Assembly: GCF_902859945.1 (NCBI RefSeq)
Contig: NZ_CADIKL010000003.1
Coordinates: 186,001 to 250,000 of the forward strand
DNA: 64,000 nucleotides
Origin: Paraburkholderia caffeinitolerans
GTDB lineage: Bacteria > Pseudomonadota > Gammaproteobacteria > Burkholderiales > Burkholderiaceae
Reading direction: 5' to 3'
Shown here: one piece after another, positions 51,858 through 61,109 of the stretch
Layout: each line of letters opens with the position of its first letter
Position numbering within the stretch: position 1 is the first letter of the stretch
Made by a program: the position numbers and the translations under genes
The notes under the pieces: generated by a model
What the model was told of the DNA's origin: nothing
Seen by the model: the letters and a program-made list of their open reading frames with translations, nothing else
Database searches by the model: none

Positions 51858-52691
51858 GTGGGCGAATCCGCGAACGGGGCGCACGAGATGCACGAAGTGC
51901 ACGAGGGACCTGGTGATGCGCAGCGAAGCAGCCGTTTTCAGGCGCTGGCGCTGCCGCATCTCGATGCCGCGTACAACCTCGCCCGCTGGCTTTCGCGTAA
52001 TCCCGGCGACGCCGAGGACATCGTGCAGGAAGCTTTTTTGCGTGCGTTCCGCTTCTTCGACGCGTTTCGCGGGGAGCACGCGCGGCCCTGGTTGCTCGCG
52101 ATCGTGCGGCGCGTCTGGTACGACGAGTGGCGGCGGCGCGCGGGCGCGGAGGAAGTCGCGCCGTTCGACGAGTTGCGCGACGACCAGCCGCCGGACGGTT
52201 GGGACACGGGCAGCGCCGACCCGGAGGCGCTCGCGATCCGCGCGGAGGACGCGCGGATCGTGCAGGAGGCCATGCAGCGCCTGCCGGTGGAGTACCGCGA
52301 GGTGCTGGTGTTGCGCGAACTGGAGGAGTTGGGTTATCGCGAGATCGCGGCAGTCATCGACGTACCGATAGGCACGGTGATGTCGCGGCTTGCGCGGGGC
52401 CGCAAGCGCCTCGCCGCGATGCTGGCGGCGCACGCGCGTAGCGGTGGTGCCGCGGCCGGGCCGGCAAAGACGCTTGAAAAGACAGCTGGCGATGCGGGCG
52501 ATATGGCCAACAGCGCAGCCAACGACGCGGCCAACAAGGCAGATTTCGGGGCAAGCAGCAAAGCGTGGAGACCATCCGGCCGGGGGCCCGACGGCCGGTT
52601 CCGGGAGGAGCCGGCCGTCGACGGCGGAGCGTGCGAGCCTCAGGGGCCGTGTGTGCCACGTCCTGCCAAGGAGGCGCCCGATGAACTGTGA
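51858..52691 (+). CDS. ECF RNA polymerase sigma factor
   Basis: GTG 51858 with GAGGG upstream; ATG 51888 is an alternative. The 277-residue protein has sigma region 2 (AAYNLARWLSRNPGDAEDIVQEAFLRAFRFF) and region 4 (RLPVEYREVLVLRELEELGYREIAAVIDVPIGTVMSRL). After region 4 comes a tail of about 90 low-complexity residues (Ala, Gly, Pro, Asp), longer than normal for ECF factors. It overlaps the anti-sigma gene by 11 bases, the usual pairing. Confidence 0.9.
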   Translation: MGESANGAHEMHEVHEGPGDAQRSSRFQALALPHLDAAYNLARWLSRNPGDAEDIVQEAFLRAFRFFDAFRGEHARPWLLAIVRRVWYDEWRRRAGAEEVAPFDELRDDQPPDGWDTGSADPEALAIRAEDARIVQEAMQRLPVEYREVLVLRELEELGYREIAAVIDVPIGTVMSRLARGRKRLAAMLAAHARSGGAAAGPAKTLEKTAGDAGDMANSAANDAANKADFGASSKAWRPSGRGPDGRFREEPAVDGGACEPQGPCVPRPAKEAPDEL

Positions 52692-53595
52692 CGAAGCGCG
52701 CCCGCTGGTCGACGCGAGTGTCGACCGTGAACTTTCCGCCGCCGACGAATGGCGCGTGCGCGAGCATCTGGCTGGCTGTGCGCAGTGCCGTAGCGCGGCT
52801 GCGAATGTCGAGGCCATTTCCCGCCTGACGCGTACGGCGCCCTACCATCGGGCGCCGGAGGGCTTGGCCGCGCGCATTGTGGCCGCGTTGCCGCCCGCGC
52901 AAAGCCCATCGATGACGTTGGATAGCGTGCAAGGCTCAGCGCCGGCACGAACCGATGCATGGCGCCGCTGGCTGCATGGGCTGTGGCCGTTGCCCGGCAT
53001 TCGGGGGCGTGCGGTGGGCGATGGCGGCGCCCGCGGACTCGCATCGGCTGGTGTGCCCGCTGCGGGGCTCGCAGGGTTTGCATGCGCCGTGCTGGTTCTT
53101 TGTGCCTTGAGCGTGGCCGTGGTTTTGCATCTGCGCAAACCTGCTGCTGACGGGGCTTTTGTCGAGGAACTCGTGGCGAGCCACGTGCGTGCGCAGATCT
53201 CGGGGCGCGATCTCGATGTGGTGTCCACGGACCGCCACACGGTGAAGCCGTGGTTCAACGGCCGCATCGACTACGCGCCGCCCGTGGAGGACTTTTCCGC
53301 GCAAGGCTTCCCGCTCGTGGGCGGCCGCCTCGATTATGTGGGGCGCGAGCGAGTCGCGGTGCTGGTCTACCGCTACCGCAAGCATGTGATCGACGTCTAC
53401 GTCTTCCCACCCGGCGTGGCGGGGCCGATGACAGAGGCCGCAGCGCCTCGCGCTAGTGAAGGCTATTCGCTTGCCCGCTGGCAGGCCGCCGGCATGACCT
53501 GGTGGGCCGTCACCGATGCGGGTCCGGATGCGCTGGCCGGCCTGCGCGCAGCGCTCGATGCGCGGCTCGCTGACAGCCACAGCGGTAGTGGCTGA
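52681..53595 (+). CDS. anti-sigma factor with zf-HC2 domain
   Basis: ATG 52681 overlaps the end of the sigma gene. The 304-residue product starts MNCDEARPLVDASVDREL and holds the zinc motif REHLAGCAQCR (H-x3-C-x2-C), typical of ZAS anti-sigma factors. One membrane span lies near 130-152 (GLAGFACAVLVLCALSVAVVL). The C-terminal domain outside the membrane probably senses the signal. It should hold the ECF sigma at the membrane until released. Confidence 0.88.
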   Translation: MNCDEARPLVDASVDRELSAADEWRVREHLAGCAQCRSAAANVEAISRLTRTAPYHRAPEGLAARIVAALPPAQSPSMTLDSVQGSAPARTDAWRRWLHGLWPLPGIRGRAVGDGGARGLASAGVPAAGLAGFACAVLVLCALSVAVVLHLRKPAADGAFVEELVASHVRAQISGRDLDVVSTDRHTVKPWFNGRIDYAPPVEDFSAQGFPLVGGRLDYVGRERVAVLVYRYRKHVIDVYVFPPGVAGPMTEAAAPRASEGYSLARWQAAGMTWWAVTDAGPDALAGLRAALDARLADSHSGSG

Positions 53596-53670
53596 GGCGC
53601 TGGTGGGCGTGAATTGCCGCGCAAGTCCTTGAAAACACGCCCGAAACACTGCGCAAAGCCATAATTCAGG

Positions 53671-53700
53671 TTGCATGGGCGGGGCAGATCGCGCTACAAT
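53671..53700 (+). promoter_or_regulatory. promoter of the rpsF operon
   Basis: TTGCAT (53671-53676), an 18-base spacer and TACAAT (53695-53700) form a good sigma-70 promoter 75 bases before rpsF. Confidence 0.7.
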
Positions 53701-53775
53701 CTTCGGCTTCTCACTTGCCGCACCGGTTCCGACGCCCGGGTGGCTTATATCCACAAGTAAGCACAAGGAGTGAAT

Positions 53776-54147
53776 ATGCGTCATTACGAAATCGTCTTTA
53801 TCGTGCATCCCGATCAAAGCGAGCAAGTGCCCGCGATGATCGAGCGTTACAAGAGCACGATCACGTCGCACGGTGGCCAGATCCACCGCATCGAAGACTG
53901 GGGCCGTCGTCAACTGGCCTACATGATCGAGAAACTCGCGAAGGCTCACTACGTCTGCATGAACATCGAATGCGACCAGACCACGCTCGACGAACTGGAA
54001 CACGCGTTCAAGTTCAACGACGCTGTTCTGCGTCACCTCATCGTCAAGATGAAGAAGGCCGAAACCGGCCCGTCGCCGATGATGAAGGAAGTGCAGCGCG
54101 AAGAAGCCAAGAAGGCGGCTGCCCAGCCGACCGAAGCGCAGGCTTAA
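53776..54147 (+). CDS. rpsF: 30S ribosomal protein S6
   Basis: ATG 53776 follows AAGGAG at proper spacing. The 123-residue product is S6 ([42 protein letters not shown]) with an Ala/Lys/Glu tail, binding the central domain of 16S rRNA with S18. First gene of the rpsF-priB-rpsR-rplI operon. Confidence 0.98.
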   Translation: MRHYEIVFIVHPDQSEQVPAMIERYKSTITSHGGQIHRIEDWGRRQLAYMIEKLAKAHYVCMNIECDQTTLDELEHAFKFNDAVLRHLIVKMKKAETGPSPMMKEVQREEAKKAAAQPTEAQA

Positions 54148-54177
54148 GTACAAGCCATCAGGATTCAAGCAAGCCCC

Positions 54178-54477
54178 GTGAACAGGCTGCAGCTAACGGC
54201 TAGCGTCGTCGAACGCGAACCGGTGCGGTACACCCCCGCCGGCGTTCCGATCGCAAGCGTCACGTTGCAGCACCGCACGGAGGTCGTCGAAGCCGGCATC
54301 GCCCGTTTCGTCGAACTCACGATGCCCGCGGTGGCGGCCGGCAAGGCCTGCGGTCTCGTTGAAAGCTGCGAGATGGGCGTGGAAGCGCTCTTCACCGGTT
54401 TTCTGGCGAAAAAGCACCGCAATGCGCGAACCTTGGTGTTTCACATCACCGAAATGCAAGGCACAGGAAAGGACTAA
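54178..54477 (+). CDS. priB: primosomal replication protein PriB
   Basis: GTG 54178 ([20 protein letters not shown]) starts 99 residues with an OB fold typical of PriB ([40 protein letters not shown]). It helps restart stalled replication forks with PriA. Its place between rpsF and rpsR is conserved in proteobacteria. The stop is two bases before rpsR. Confidence 0.95.
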   Translation: MNRLQLTASVVEREPVRYTPAGVPIASVTLQHRTEVVEAGIARFVELTMPAVAAGKACGLVESCEMGVEALFTGFLAKKHRNARTLVFHITEMQGTGKD

Positions 54478-54479
54478 TC

Positions 54480-54755
54480 ATGCCCCGCCCGACTGGTAAG
54501 AAATTCGACAAGCGTCGTCAGCAACAAAACCCGCTCTTCAAGCGCAAGAAGTTCTGCCGCTTCACGGCTGCAAACGTCGAACAGATCGACTACAAGGACC
54601 TCGATACGCTGAAGGACTTCATCGGCGAAAACGGCAAGATCACGCCGGCTCGTCTGACGGGTACGAAGGCCCACTATCAGCGTCAGCTGGACACGGCTAT
54701 CAAGCGCGCGCGTTTCCTCGCGCTGATGCCGTACACCGACCAGCACAAGGCCTAA
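54480..54755 (+). CDS. rpsR: 30S ribosomal protein S18
   Basis: ATG 54480 starts 91 residues with the S18 pattern [21 protein letters not shown] and a basic C-terminal half ([26 protein letters not shown]). It forms a heterodimer with S6 on 16S rRNA. Confidence 0.98.
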   Translation: MPRPTGKKFDKRRQQQNPLFKRKKFCRFTAANVEQIDYKDLDTLKDFIGENGKITPARLTGTKAHYQRQLDTAIKRARFLALMPYTDQHKA

Positions 54756-54782
54756 TAAGACGACGCGATAAGGAGCAATAGA

Positions 54783-55235
54783 ATGCAGATCATTCTTCTG
54801 GAAAAAGTCGTCAACCTGGGTAACCTCGGCGACATCGTGAAGGTTAAGGACGGTTACGCACGTAACTTCCTGATCCCGAACAAGAAGGCACGCCGTGCAA
54901 CGAAGGACGCAATCGCTGAATTCGAAGTTCGCCGCGCTGAACTCGAAAAGGCCGCCGCTGAAAAGCTGGTCGCTGCTCAAGCCGAAGGCGAAAAGCTGAA
55001 TGGCCTGACCGTTCAGATCGGCCAGAAGGCCGGCGTGGACGGCCGTCTGTTCGGTTCGGTCACGAACGCGGACATCGCCGCTGCGCTTGGCAAGGTTGGC
55101 TTCGCAGTGGAAAAGGCGCAAGTGCGCCTGCCGGAAGGCCCGCTGAAGATGGTGGGCGACCACCCGGTGCACGTTTCGCTGCACACCGACGTCCTCGTCG
55201 ACGTCACGGTGTCGGTGCTGGGCGAGCACGCCTAA
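54783..55235 (+). CDS. rplI: 50S ribosomal protein L9
   Basis: ATG 54783 follows AAGGAGC. The 150-residue product starts [19 protein letters not shown] with the L9 signature [13 protein letters not shown], a long connecting helix and a C-terminal domain ([18 protein letters not shown]). It ends the operon before a strong terminator. Confidence 0.98.
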   Translation: MQIILLEKVVNLGNLGDIVKVKDGYARNFLIPNKKARRATKDAIAEFEVRRAELEKAAAEKLVAAQAEGEKLNGLTVQIGQKAGVDGRLFGSVTNADIAAALGKVGFAVEKAQVRLPEGPLKMVGDHPVHVSLHTDVLVDVTVSVLGEHA

Positions 55236-55289
55236 GCATCCAGGCAGCCAGCGGGGCAACCCGTCAGGCCGCTTGAGCGCTGTAAATTC

Positions 55290-55327
55290 AAAAAAGGCAG
55301 GAGCCCGCCGCGGCTTCTGCCTTTTTT
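55290..55327. terminator. intrinsic terminator after rplI
   Basis: AAAAAGGCAG and CTGCCTTTTTT form a stem with an inner GAGCCCGCC/CGGCTT part, T-run on the plus strand. Confidence 0.9.
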
Positions 55328-55429
55328 GTTGTGTGCACATCGGCAGCCGCCGAAGTGCTGGCATTGTGTCGTCAAATTGCAGCCGTTTTGCTTGTTCCAG
55401 GTAGCCGGCTTGTCCGATAATTGCCCTCC

Positions 55430-56812
55430 ATGAACGCTCCGAAAGATCCCCAACTCGAATCGCTGAAAGTCCCGCCGCATTCGATCGAGGCCGAACAGTC
55501 GGTGCTCGGCGGCCTGCTGCTGGATAACGGCGCCTGGGACCGGATTGCCGACTTCCTCTCGCAAAGCGACTTCTATCGCTACGATCACCGCCTCATCTTC
55601 GAGCATATTGGTCGCCTGATCTCGGCGACGCGCCCAGCGGACGTGGTGACGGTGTACGAGGCGCTCGGGACCTCAGGCAAAGCTGATGACGTCGGCGGCC
55701 TCGCGTACCTGAACGCGCTCGCACAGAACACACCGAGCGCCGCGAACATTCGCCGCTATGCGGAAATCGTGCGCGACCGCGCGGTGTTGCGCCGCCTCGT
55801 TTCCGTCGCCGACGAAATTTCGGCCGACGCTTTCAACCCGCAGGGCAAGGAAGTGCGGCAGTTGCTCGACGAGGCCGAGTCGAAGGTGTTCTCGATTGCC
55901 GAGGATGGCGCGCGCGGCACCCAGGGCTTCCTCGAGATTGGGCCGCTGCTCACGCAGGTGGTCGAGCGCATCGACACGCTCTACCACACGGCCAATCCGA
56001 GCGATGTGACGGGCACGCCCACGGGTTTCATCGACCTCGATCGCATGACCTCGGGCATGCACGGCGGCGAGCTGATCATCGTGGCGGGGCGTCCGTCGAT
56101 GGGCAAGACCGCGTTCTCGATGAACGTCGGCGAATACGTGGCCGTGGAGTACGGTCTGCCGGTCGCGGTGTTCTCGATGGAAATGCCGGGCACGCAACTC
56201 ATCATGCGTATGCTCGGTTCGGTCGGCCGACTGGACCAGCACCGCATGCGTACCGGCCGCCTCACCGACGAAGATTGGCCCAAGCTCACGCACGCCGTGC
56301 AGAAAATGAGCGAGGCGCAGATTTTCATCGACGAAACCGGCGGCCTGAACCCGATGGAGTTGCGCTCGCGCGCGCGACGCCTGTCGCGCCAATGTGGCAA
56401 GCTCGGGCTCATCATCATCGATTACCTGCAGCTGATGAGTGGTTCCTCGTCGGGCGAGAACCGCGCGACCGAGATTTCGGAGATTTCGCGCTCGCTCAAG
56501 AGTCTCGCCAAGGAACTCGACGTGCCCGTGATCGCGCTTTCGCAGCTCAACCGCGGTCTCGAACAGCGTCCCAACAAGCGTCCGGTCATGTCCGACCTGC
56601 GCGAATCGGGCGCTATCGAACAGGATGCGGATGTCATTCTGTTTATCTACCGTGATGAAGTTTACAATCCCGACAGCCCTGATAAAGGCACGGCCGAGAT
56701 CATCATCGGTAAGCAGCGTAATGGCCCGATCGGGCCAGTTCGACTCACGTTTCACGGTCAATACACGAAGTTCGACAATTTTGCTGGCGCGCAGAACTTT
56801 TACAGCGAGTAA
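55430..56812 (+). CDS. dnaB: replicative DNA helicase DnaB
   Basis: ATG 55430 starts 460 residues. The N-terminal domain (PPHSIEAEQSVLGGLLLDN) contacts DnaG and the C-terminal RecA-like domain has Walker A GRPSMGKTAFS, Walker B IIIDYLQLMSG and the arginine-finger region (ALSQLNRGLEQRPNKRP, SDLRESGAIEQDADVI). The hexamer unwinds DNA at the fork. No intein is present. It probably has its own promoter after the terminator. Confidence 0.98.
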   Translation: MNAPKDPQLESLKVPPHSIEAEQSVLGGLLLDNGAWDRIADFLSQSDFYRYDHRLIFEHIGRLISATRPADVVTVYEALGTSGKADDVGGLAYLNALAQNTPSAANIRRYAEIVRDRAVLRRLVSVADEISADAFNPQGKEVRQLLDEAESKVFSIAEDGARGTQGFLEIGPLLTQVVERIDTLYHTANPSDVTGTPTGFIDLDRMTSGMHGGELIIVAGRPSMGKTAFSMNVGEYVAVEYGLPVAVFSMEMPGTQLIMRMLGSVGRLDQHRMRTGRLTDEDWPKLTHAVQKMSEAQIFIDETGGLNPMELRSRARRLSRQCGKLGLIIIDYLQLMSGSSSGENRATEISEISRSLKSLAKELDVPVIALSQLNRGLEQRPNKRPVMSDLRESGAIEQDADVILFIYRDEVYNPDSPDKGTAEIIIGKQRNGPIGPVRLTFHGQYTKFDNFAGAQNFYSE

Positions 56813-56994
56813 GGCGAAGTAGCTGGGAAGTTGCTGAAAAACGGGATGTGCGCTTGCGCCCAAATGGCGCAAGCTGCGTTCCGACATCCCCAGATGCATG
56901 CGGCGACCAGCCCGTGACGATACAATGTCGCCGTTTTATGACGGCTATCTTGCCGTTTTGTGACGGCGATCCGAGACCAATTACCGGGATTCCA

Positions 56995-57621
56995 ATGTTC
57001 GGTCGATTCATGCCCACTGAGGGCAAGTTCTTCGAAATCTTCAACGCGCACGCGAAGTGCATCGTATCCGCAAGCCGTGAGCTCGAGCTTCTGATCGACA
57101 ATCTGGCTGACGCGGAAATCCATAAACAGAACGTGCAGACCGCCGAAAAGGCCGCCGACAAGCTCACGCACGAAGCCATCGACCTGCTGCACAAGACGTT
57201 CATTACGCCGCTGGACCGCGACGAGATCCATAAGCTGATCACGACGATGGACGACTGCCTCGACCTCATGGAGGACGTCGCCACGGCCATCTCGCTGTAC
57301 GACGTGCAGTCGCTGACCTCCGAGGCCAGCCAGCTCGCGCACGTGGTCACGGCCACGGCCGAGCGCGTGCAGGCAGCGGTGGCGCTGCTCTCCGACATGA
57401 AGCAGGCGCGCGAGATCCTGAAGGCGTGCGAGGACATCGACCGCCTCGAATCGGAAGCGGACCGGCTGCTTCGTTCGGCCATGTCCAAGCTCTTCCGCGA
57501 GGAAGACAACGTCAAGACGCTGATCAAGTTGAAGGCGATCTACGAGCTGCTCGAAACGATCACGGACAAGTGCGAGGATGTCGCGAACATCATCGAAGGC
57601 ATCGTGCTAGAGAACGCCTGA
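56995..57621 (+). CDS. DUF47/PhoU-like protein paired with PiT
   Basis: ATG 56995 (MFGRFMPTEGKFFEIFN) is the family start; upstream in-frame starts lack support. The 208-residue all-helical product matches the DUF47 (TIGR00153) family, PhoU-like: LTHEAIDLLHKTFITPLDRDEIHKLI. Such proteins modulate low-affinity phosphate transporters encoded next to them, here 10 bases downstream. Confidence 0.93.
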   Translation: MFGRFMPTEGKFFEIFNAHAKCIVSASRELELLIDNLADAEIHKQNVQTAEKAADKLTHEAIDLLHKTFITPLDRDEIHKLITTMDDCLDLMEDVATAISLYDVQSLTSEASQLAHVVTATAERVQAAVALLSDMKQAREILKACEDIDRLESEADRLLRSAMSKLFREEDNVKTLIKLKAIYELLETITDKCEDVANIIEGIVLENA

Positions 57622-57631
57622 GCGGACCACG

Positions 57632-58642
57632 ATGCATTCGATACAACTCGCCCTCTGGGTGGTCGTCGGACTGGTGGCCATCTCCCTCATCTTCGACTTC
57701 ATGAACGGCTTTCACGACGCGGCGAATTCCATCGCCACCGTCGTGTCGACGGGCGTGCTCAAGCCGCAGCAGGCCGTGGCGTTCGCCGCCATGTTCAACG
57801 TGATTGCCTATTTCGTTTTCCACCTGAAGGTGGCGCAGACGGTGGGCAAGGGCACCATCGACCCCGATATCGTCGACCACTACGTGGTGTTCGGCGCGCT
57901 CGTGGGCGCGATCGGCTGGAACGTGCTCACGTGGCACTACGGCATTCCGTCGAGTTCGTCGCACGCGCTGATCGGCGGGCTCGTTGGGTCGGCGCTCGCC
58001 AAGTCGGGCTGGCACTCGCTGAACCTCGACGGCCTCATGAAGACCGTTGCCTTCATCTTCATTTCGCCGCTGCTCGGCTTCGTGCTGGGGTCGTTCTTCA
58101 TGCTCACGGTGTCGTGGCTGTATTTCCGAACGCCACCAAGCAAGGTGGACCGGCGTTTCCGGCGCCTGCAACTGGTCTCCGCGGGCCTCTATAGCCTCGG
58201 TCACGGCGGCAACGACGCGCAGAAGACCATCGGCATCATCTGGATGCTGCTGATCGCGACGGGCTATGCCTCGGCAACCGCTGCTGCGCCGCCCATCTGG
58301 GTGATCGGCGGCTGTTATCTTTCCATGGGTATTGGCACGTTGTTCGGCGGCTGGCGGATCGTGCGCACCATGGGTCAAAAGATCACCAAGCTCAAGCCCG
58401 TGGGCGGCTTCTGCGCGGAGTCGGGCGGGGCGCTTACGCTCTTCACGGCTTCTGCACTGGGCATTCCCGTGTCCACGACGCATACGATCACCGGCGCGAT
58501 CGTCGGGGTGGGTGCGACCCAGAAGCTCAGCGCTGTGCGCTGGGGCGTAGCGGGCAACATCGTCTGGGCGTGGATTCTGACGATTCCGGCCTCGGCCACG
58601 CTCGCGGCAGCGGGCTGGTGGATCGGTCACCGGTTCCTGTGA
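57632..58642 (+). CDS. PiT-family inorganic phosphate transporter
   Basis: The 336-residue membrane protein carries both PiT signatures: FDFMNGFHDAANSIATVVST in the first half and GGNDAQKTIGI in the second. About ten spans are visible. It takes up metal-phosphate driven by the proton gradient. Operon with the DUF47 gene. A strong terminator follows. Confidence 0.95.
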   Translation: MHSIQLALWVVVGLVAISLIFDFMNGFHDAANSIATVVSTGVLKPQQAVAFAAMFNVIAYFVFHLKVAQTVGKGTIDPDIVDHYVVFGALVGAIGWNVLTWHYGIPSSSSHALIGGLVGSALAKSGWHSLNLDGLMKTVAFIFISPLLGFVLGSFFMLTVSWLYFRTPPSKVDRRFRRLQLVSAGLYSLGHGGNDAQKTIGIIWMLLIATGYASATAAAPPIWVIGGCYLSMGIGTLFGGWRIVRTMGQKITKLKPVGGFCAESGGALTLFTASALGIPVSTTHTITGAIVGVGATQKLSAVRWGVAGNIVWAWILTIPASATLAAAGWWIGHRFL

Positions 58643-58666
58643 GAATGCAGGGCAGGTAGAGCAGCA

Positions 58667-58698
58667 AAGAACGGCGCCTTCGGGCGCCGTTCTTGTTT
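58667..58698. terminator. terminator between PiT and SDR genes
   Basis: AAGAACGGCGCC and GGCGCCGTTCTT with a TTCG loop, flanked by A-rich and T-rich ends, fit a bidirectional terminator for the convergent genes. Confidence 0.92.
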
Positions 58699-58737
58699 GC
58701 GCGTAGCCGGAATGGCGCGCTGGTGGCCGCCGGCGGA

Positions 58738-59544
58738 TCAGATGATCGGCGTCGTGCAGCCGTCCATCGGCACGATTGCGCCGGTCACGTAACTGGCCCG
58801 GCGGCTCGCCAGGAAGAGCGCGACGTCGGCGATTTCCTCGGGTTTCGCGTAGCGCCCGAGCGGCACCCTGGCCTCGCCGCGCGTGAGTGCGTCTTCGGCA
58901 CTGATGCCTTCGCGTCCCGCTTCCAGTTGCATGGCCTCTTGCAGGCGTTCGGTGAGTGTCGCGCCCGGGTTGATCGCGTTGATGCGGATGCCGTAGCGCG
59001 CGTGGTAGTGCGCCAGCCCCACCGTGGCAAGCATGAGCGCCGCATTCGCCGCGCCGCCCGCGATATGAATGTCGCTCGCGTACTTGCCGCCCATCCCGAT
59101 GATGTTGACGATCGCGCCGGGCTCCCTGGCCGTGCCCGCCTTGATGCGATCCACCATGCGGCGCAGCACCTCCTGCTGCGGATAGATGTACGGGAAGTAC
59201 TTGGCTTCCATGGTCGCCTTGAATGCTTCAGCGTCGAGCAGTTCCGGGTCGTAGCGGCGGGCAGCGCCCGCGCTGTTAATGAGGATGTCGATGGGGCCCA
59301 CGGCCGTGGCGACTTCCTCGACCACGTCGGCGGCGCTATGGGGCTCGTGCAGGTCGGCGCGCGTGAGATGGATGTGGAGCCCCTCGCTCGCCAGTTGCTC
59401 GCGTGCCCGCGCCAGATTGGCGGGATCGCGCGAGACGATCGCGACTTTCGCGCCTTCCTTGGCGAATGCGCGGGCGCAAGCGAGGCCGATCCCCTTGCTG
59501 CCGCCGGTAACGAGAACTACTTTGCTGCCGAGTCCGAGTTCCAT
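58738..59544 (-). CDS. SDR-fold protein lacking the catalytic Ser-Tyr-Lys
   Basis: Read leftward from ATG 59544. The 268-residue product has the Rossmann start VVLVTGGSKGIGLACARAFA and the structural ILINSAG. However, the catalytic positions appear changed: the Ser site after VNII is Gly, and the YxxxK site falls on GGAAN (IAGGAANAALML), aligned through the conserved GIRINAINPG. It may be a noncanonical reductase or a nonenzymatic member. FabG-like annotation should be treated with care. Confidence 0.85.
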   Translation of the reverse strand: MELGLGSKVVLVTGGSKGIGLACARAFAKEGAKVAIVSRDPANLARAREQLASEGLHIHLTRADLHEPHSAADVVEEVATAVGPIDILINSAGAARRYDPELLDAEAFKATMEAKYFPYIYPQQEVLRRMVDRIKAGTAREPGAIVNIIGMGGKYASDIHIAGGAANAALMLATVGLAHYHARYGIRINAINPGATLTERLQEAMQLEAGREGISAEDALTRGEARVPLGRYAKPEEIADVALFLASRRASYVTGAIVPMDGCTTPII

Positions 59545-59712
59545 CGCTGCCTCGCTGCACGAAAGTGAAAAACAGTCCCAAAACGATAGCAGACGCGCAG
59601 CGCGCGCGAAACCGCCTAAGTCTTTTGATTGGCCTTTCGGCCAGGGATTGGCGGGTTGCGGACGCTGCGCGGAGGAAAACGCGGCTGGTGCGTTCGGCTC
59701 AGAACGCGCGGC

Positions 59713-60864
59713 TCAGAACGAGCCAGTGGCGAAGCGGGCGATTGGATCGTCGCTCGATTGCGTTGGAGCAGGGGCGCTGCCGCCTGCCGTCGACGCGCGC
59801 ATGATCTGTGCGGGCGCGCCCGAGGGCGGCGCGGGTTCGATTGACGTTGAACCCGCTTGTGCGGCTTGGCGTGCTGCAGCGTTCATGCCGGGCGGCGGCG
59901 GCTCGAAGGCATCGGCAGCGGCGTTGATGGCGTCGCGTGGAGCGGCTGCGGGGGCAATAGAGGCAGCGGGCGCGACGGCGGGCGCAGCCGCGCCGGCTTG
60001 GCGGGCCTGAGCCTGGGCGGCGTTGAGCGCGGCGGGCGGCGGCTCGAAGGCGTCGGCCGACGGCGTGGAGCTTGTGCCTGAAATCGGCACGGCGCCGTCG
60101 GCATAGCCGGGCTGAGGTGTTGACGTCAAGCGGCTCTGATCCACCGTAGCCATGCGCGGCGCGGTGGCGGGTGCCGTGGCGGTTGCAGCGGCGTTGGCTC
60201 GCGTGGCGGAAGGCGCCGCAGGAGCCGGAGCAAGGGTGGGAGCCGCAGCCGCAACGGCCGCCGACGGTGTGGCAGGCGCAGGCGTGGAGGCTTCCCAGGT
60301 TGGGGTGTCGAACGGCGTGCTCGGAGCGCGCTTCGCCGGCGCCATGCGGCGAATGCCGTCGAAATGCTTGGCCCAGTAGGGGTTGGTCAAGTAATCGAGC
60401 CGCACTGTGCCGCCTGTGGACGGCGCATTGACGAAGCGCAGCTTGCCGACATAAATGCCTACGTGGGAGTGCGGCCGGCCGGTCGTGTTGAAGAACACGA
60501 GGTCGCCAGCCGCGATTTCGTCGGGATCGATGACCTCGCCGCGCTGACTAATGTCAGCCGTGGTGCGCGGCAGGTCCACTTGCGCCGAGCGCGCGAACAC
60601 ATACTTTACCAAACCGCTGCAATCGAAGCCGCTGTCGGGCGTATTACCACCCCAGCGGTATGGAATGCCGACGAGGCTCATCGCCTGGATGGAGATTTCC
60701 TCGCGCCCGACGCTGTGATCGACGAAATTGGGGAAGCCCGGTGGCTTGGTGCGCCACGCGTTGGCGCTCGAGCCCGAACTTTCGCTGCGCGAGTTCTTCT
60801 GCGGCGCGCTGGAGCACGCTGCAAGAAAGACCACGATCAGTAAGGGAAGCCAGAGTCGCCGCAT
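59713..60864 (-). CDS. NlpC/P60 lipoprotein, Spr-like endopeptidase
   Basis: Read leftward from ATG 60864; a longer frame is open to 60942. The 383-residue product has a lipoprotein signal (LLIVVFLAAC), then an NlpC/P60 domain: GIPYRWGGNTPDSGFDCSGLVKYVF with the catalytic Cys, and RPHSHVGIYVG with the His. It should cut peptidoglycan peptides in the periplasm. The C-terminal 190 residues are Ala/Pro-rich, with two copies of DAFEPPP, unusual for Spr/MepS proteins. Confidence 0.9.
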   Translation of the reverse strand: MRRLWLPLLIVVFLAACSSAPQKNSRSESSGSSANAWRTKPPGFPNFVDHSVGREEISIQAMSLVGIPYRWGGNTPDSGFDCSGLVKYVFARSAQVDLPRTTADISQRGEVIDPDEIAAGDLVFFNTTGRPHSHVGIYVGKLRFVNAPSTGGTVRLDYLTNPYWAKHFDGIRRMAPAKRAPSTPFDTPTWEASTPAPATPSAAVAAAAPTLAPAPAAPSATRANAAATATAPATAPRMATVDQSRLTSTPQPGYADGAVPISGTSSTPSADAFEPPPAALNAAQAQARQAGAAAPAVAPAASIAPAAAPRDAINAAADAFEPPPPGMNAAARQAAQAGSTSIEPAPPSGAPAQIMRASTAGGSAPAPTQSSDDPIARFATGSF

Positions 60865-61029
60865 GAAAAATACAACCGGCAAACGCCGAGCATTTGCCAT
60901 TGGGGAAAACCGGTAATGAGCGGATGGTAGCCCGCCGAACATGGCTTCGGCAAGAATTCTTCACAACTTACTTGAAGTTTGCAGGTGGGCTGTTGCCGGT
61001 TCGGCACGCCGAAGCGCGCTTCGACGGAT

Positions 61030-61066
61030 AAAAAAAGACCGTATCCGGTTGCCCGGATACGGTCTT
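61030..61066 (-). terminator. intrinsic terminator after phoH
   Basis: AAGACCGTATCCGG pairs with CCGGATACGGTCTT around TTGC, and the minus strand continues into a run of T. It lies 44 bases beyond the phoH stop. Confidence 0.9.
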
Positions 61067-61109
61067 TGGGGATGCGGGTAGCGCTTCGAGAAGCGCTGCA
61101 AGCGTGGCT

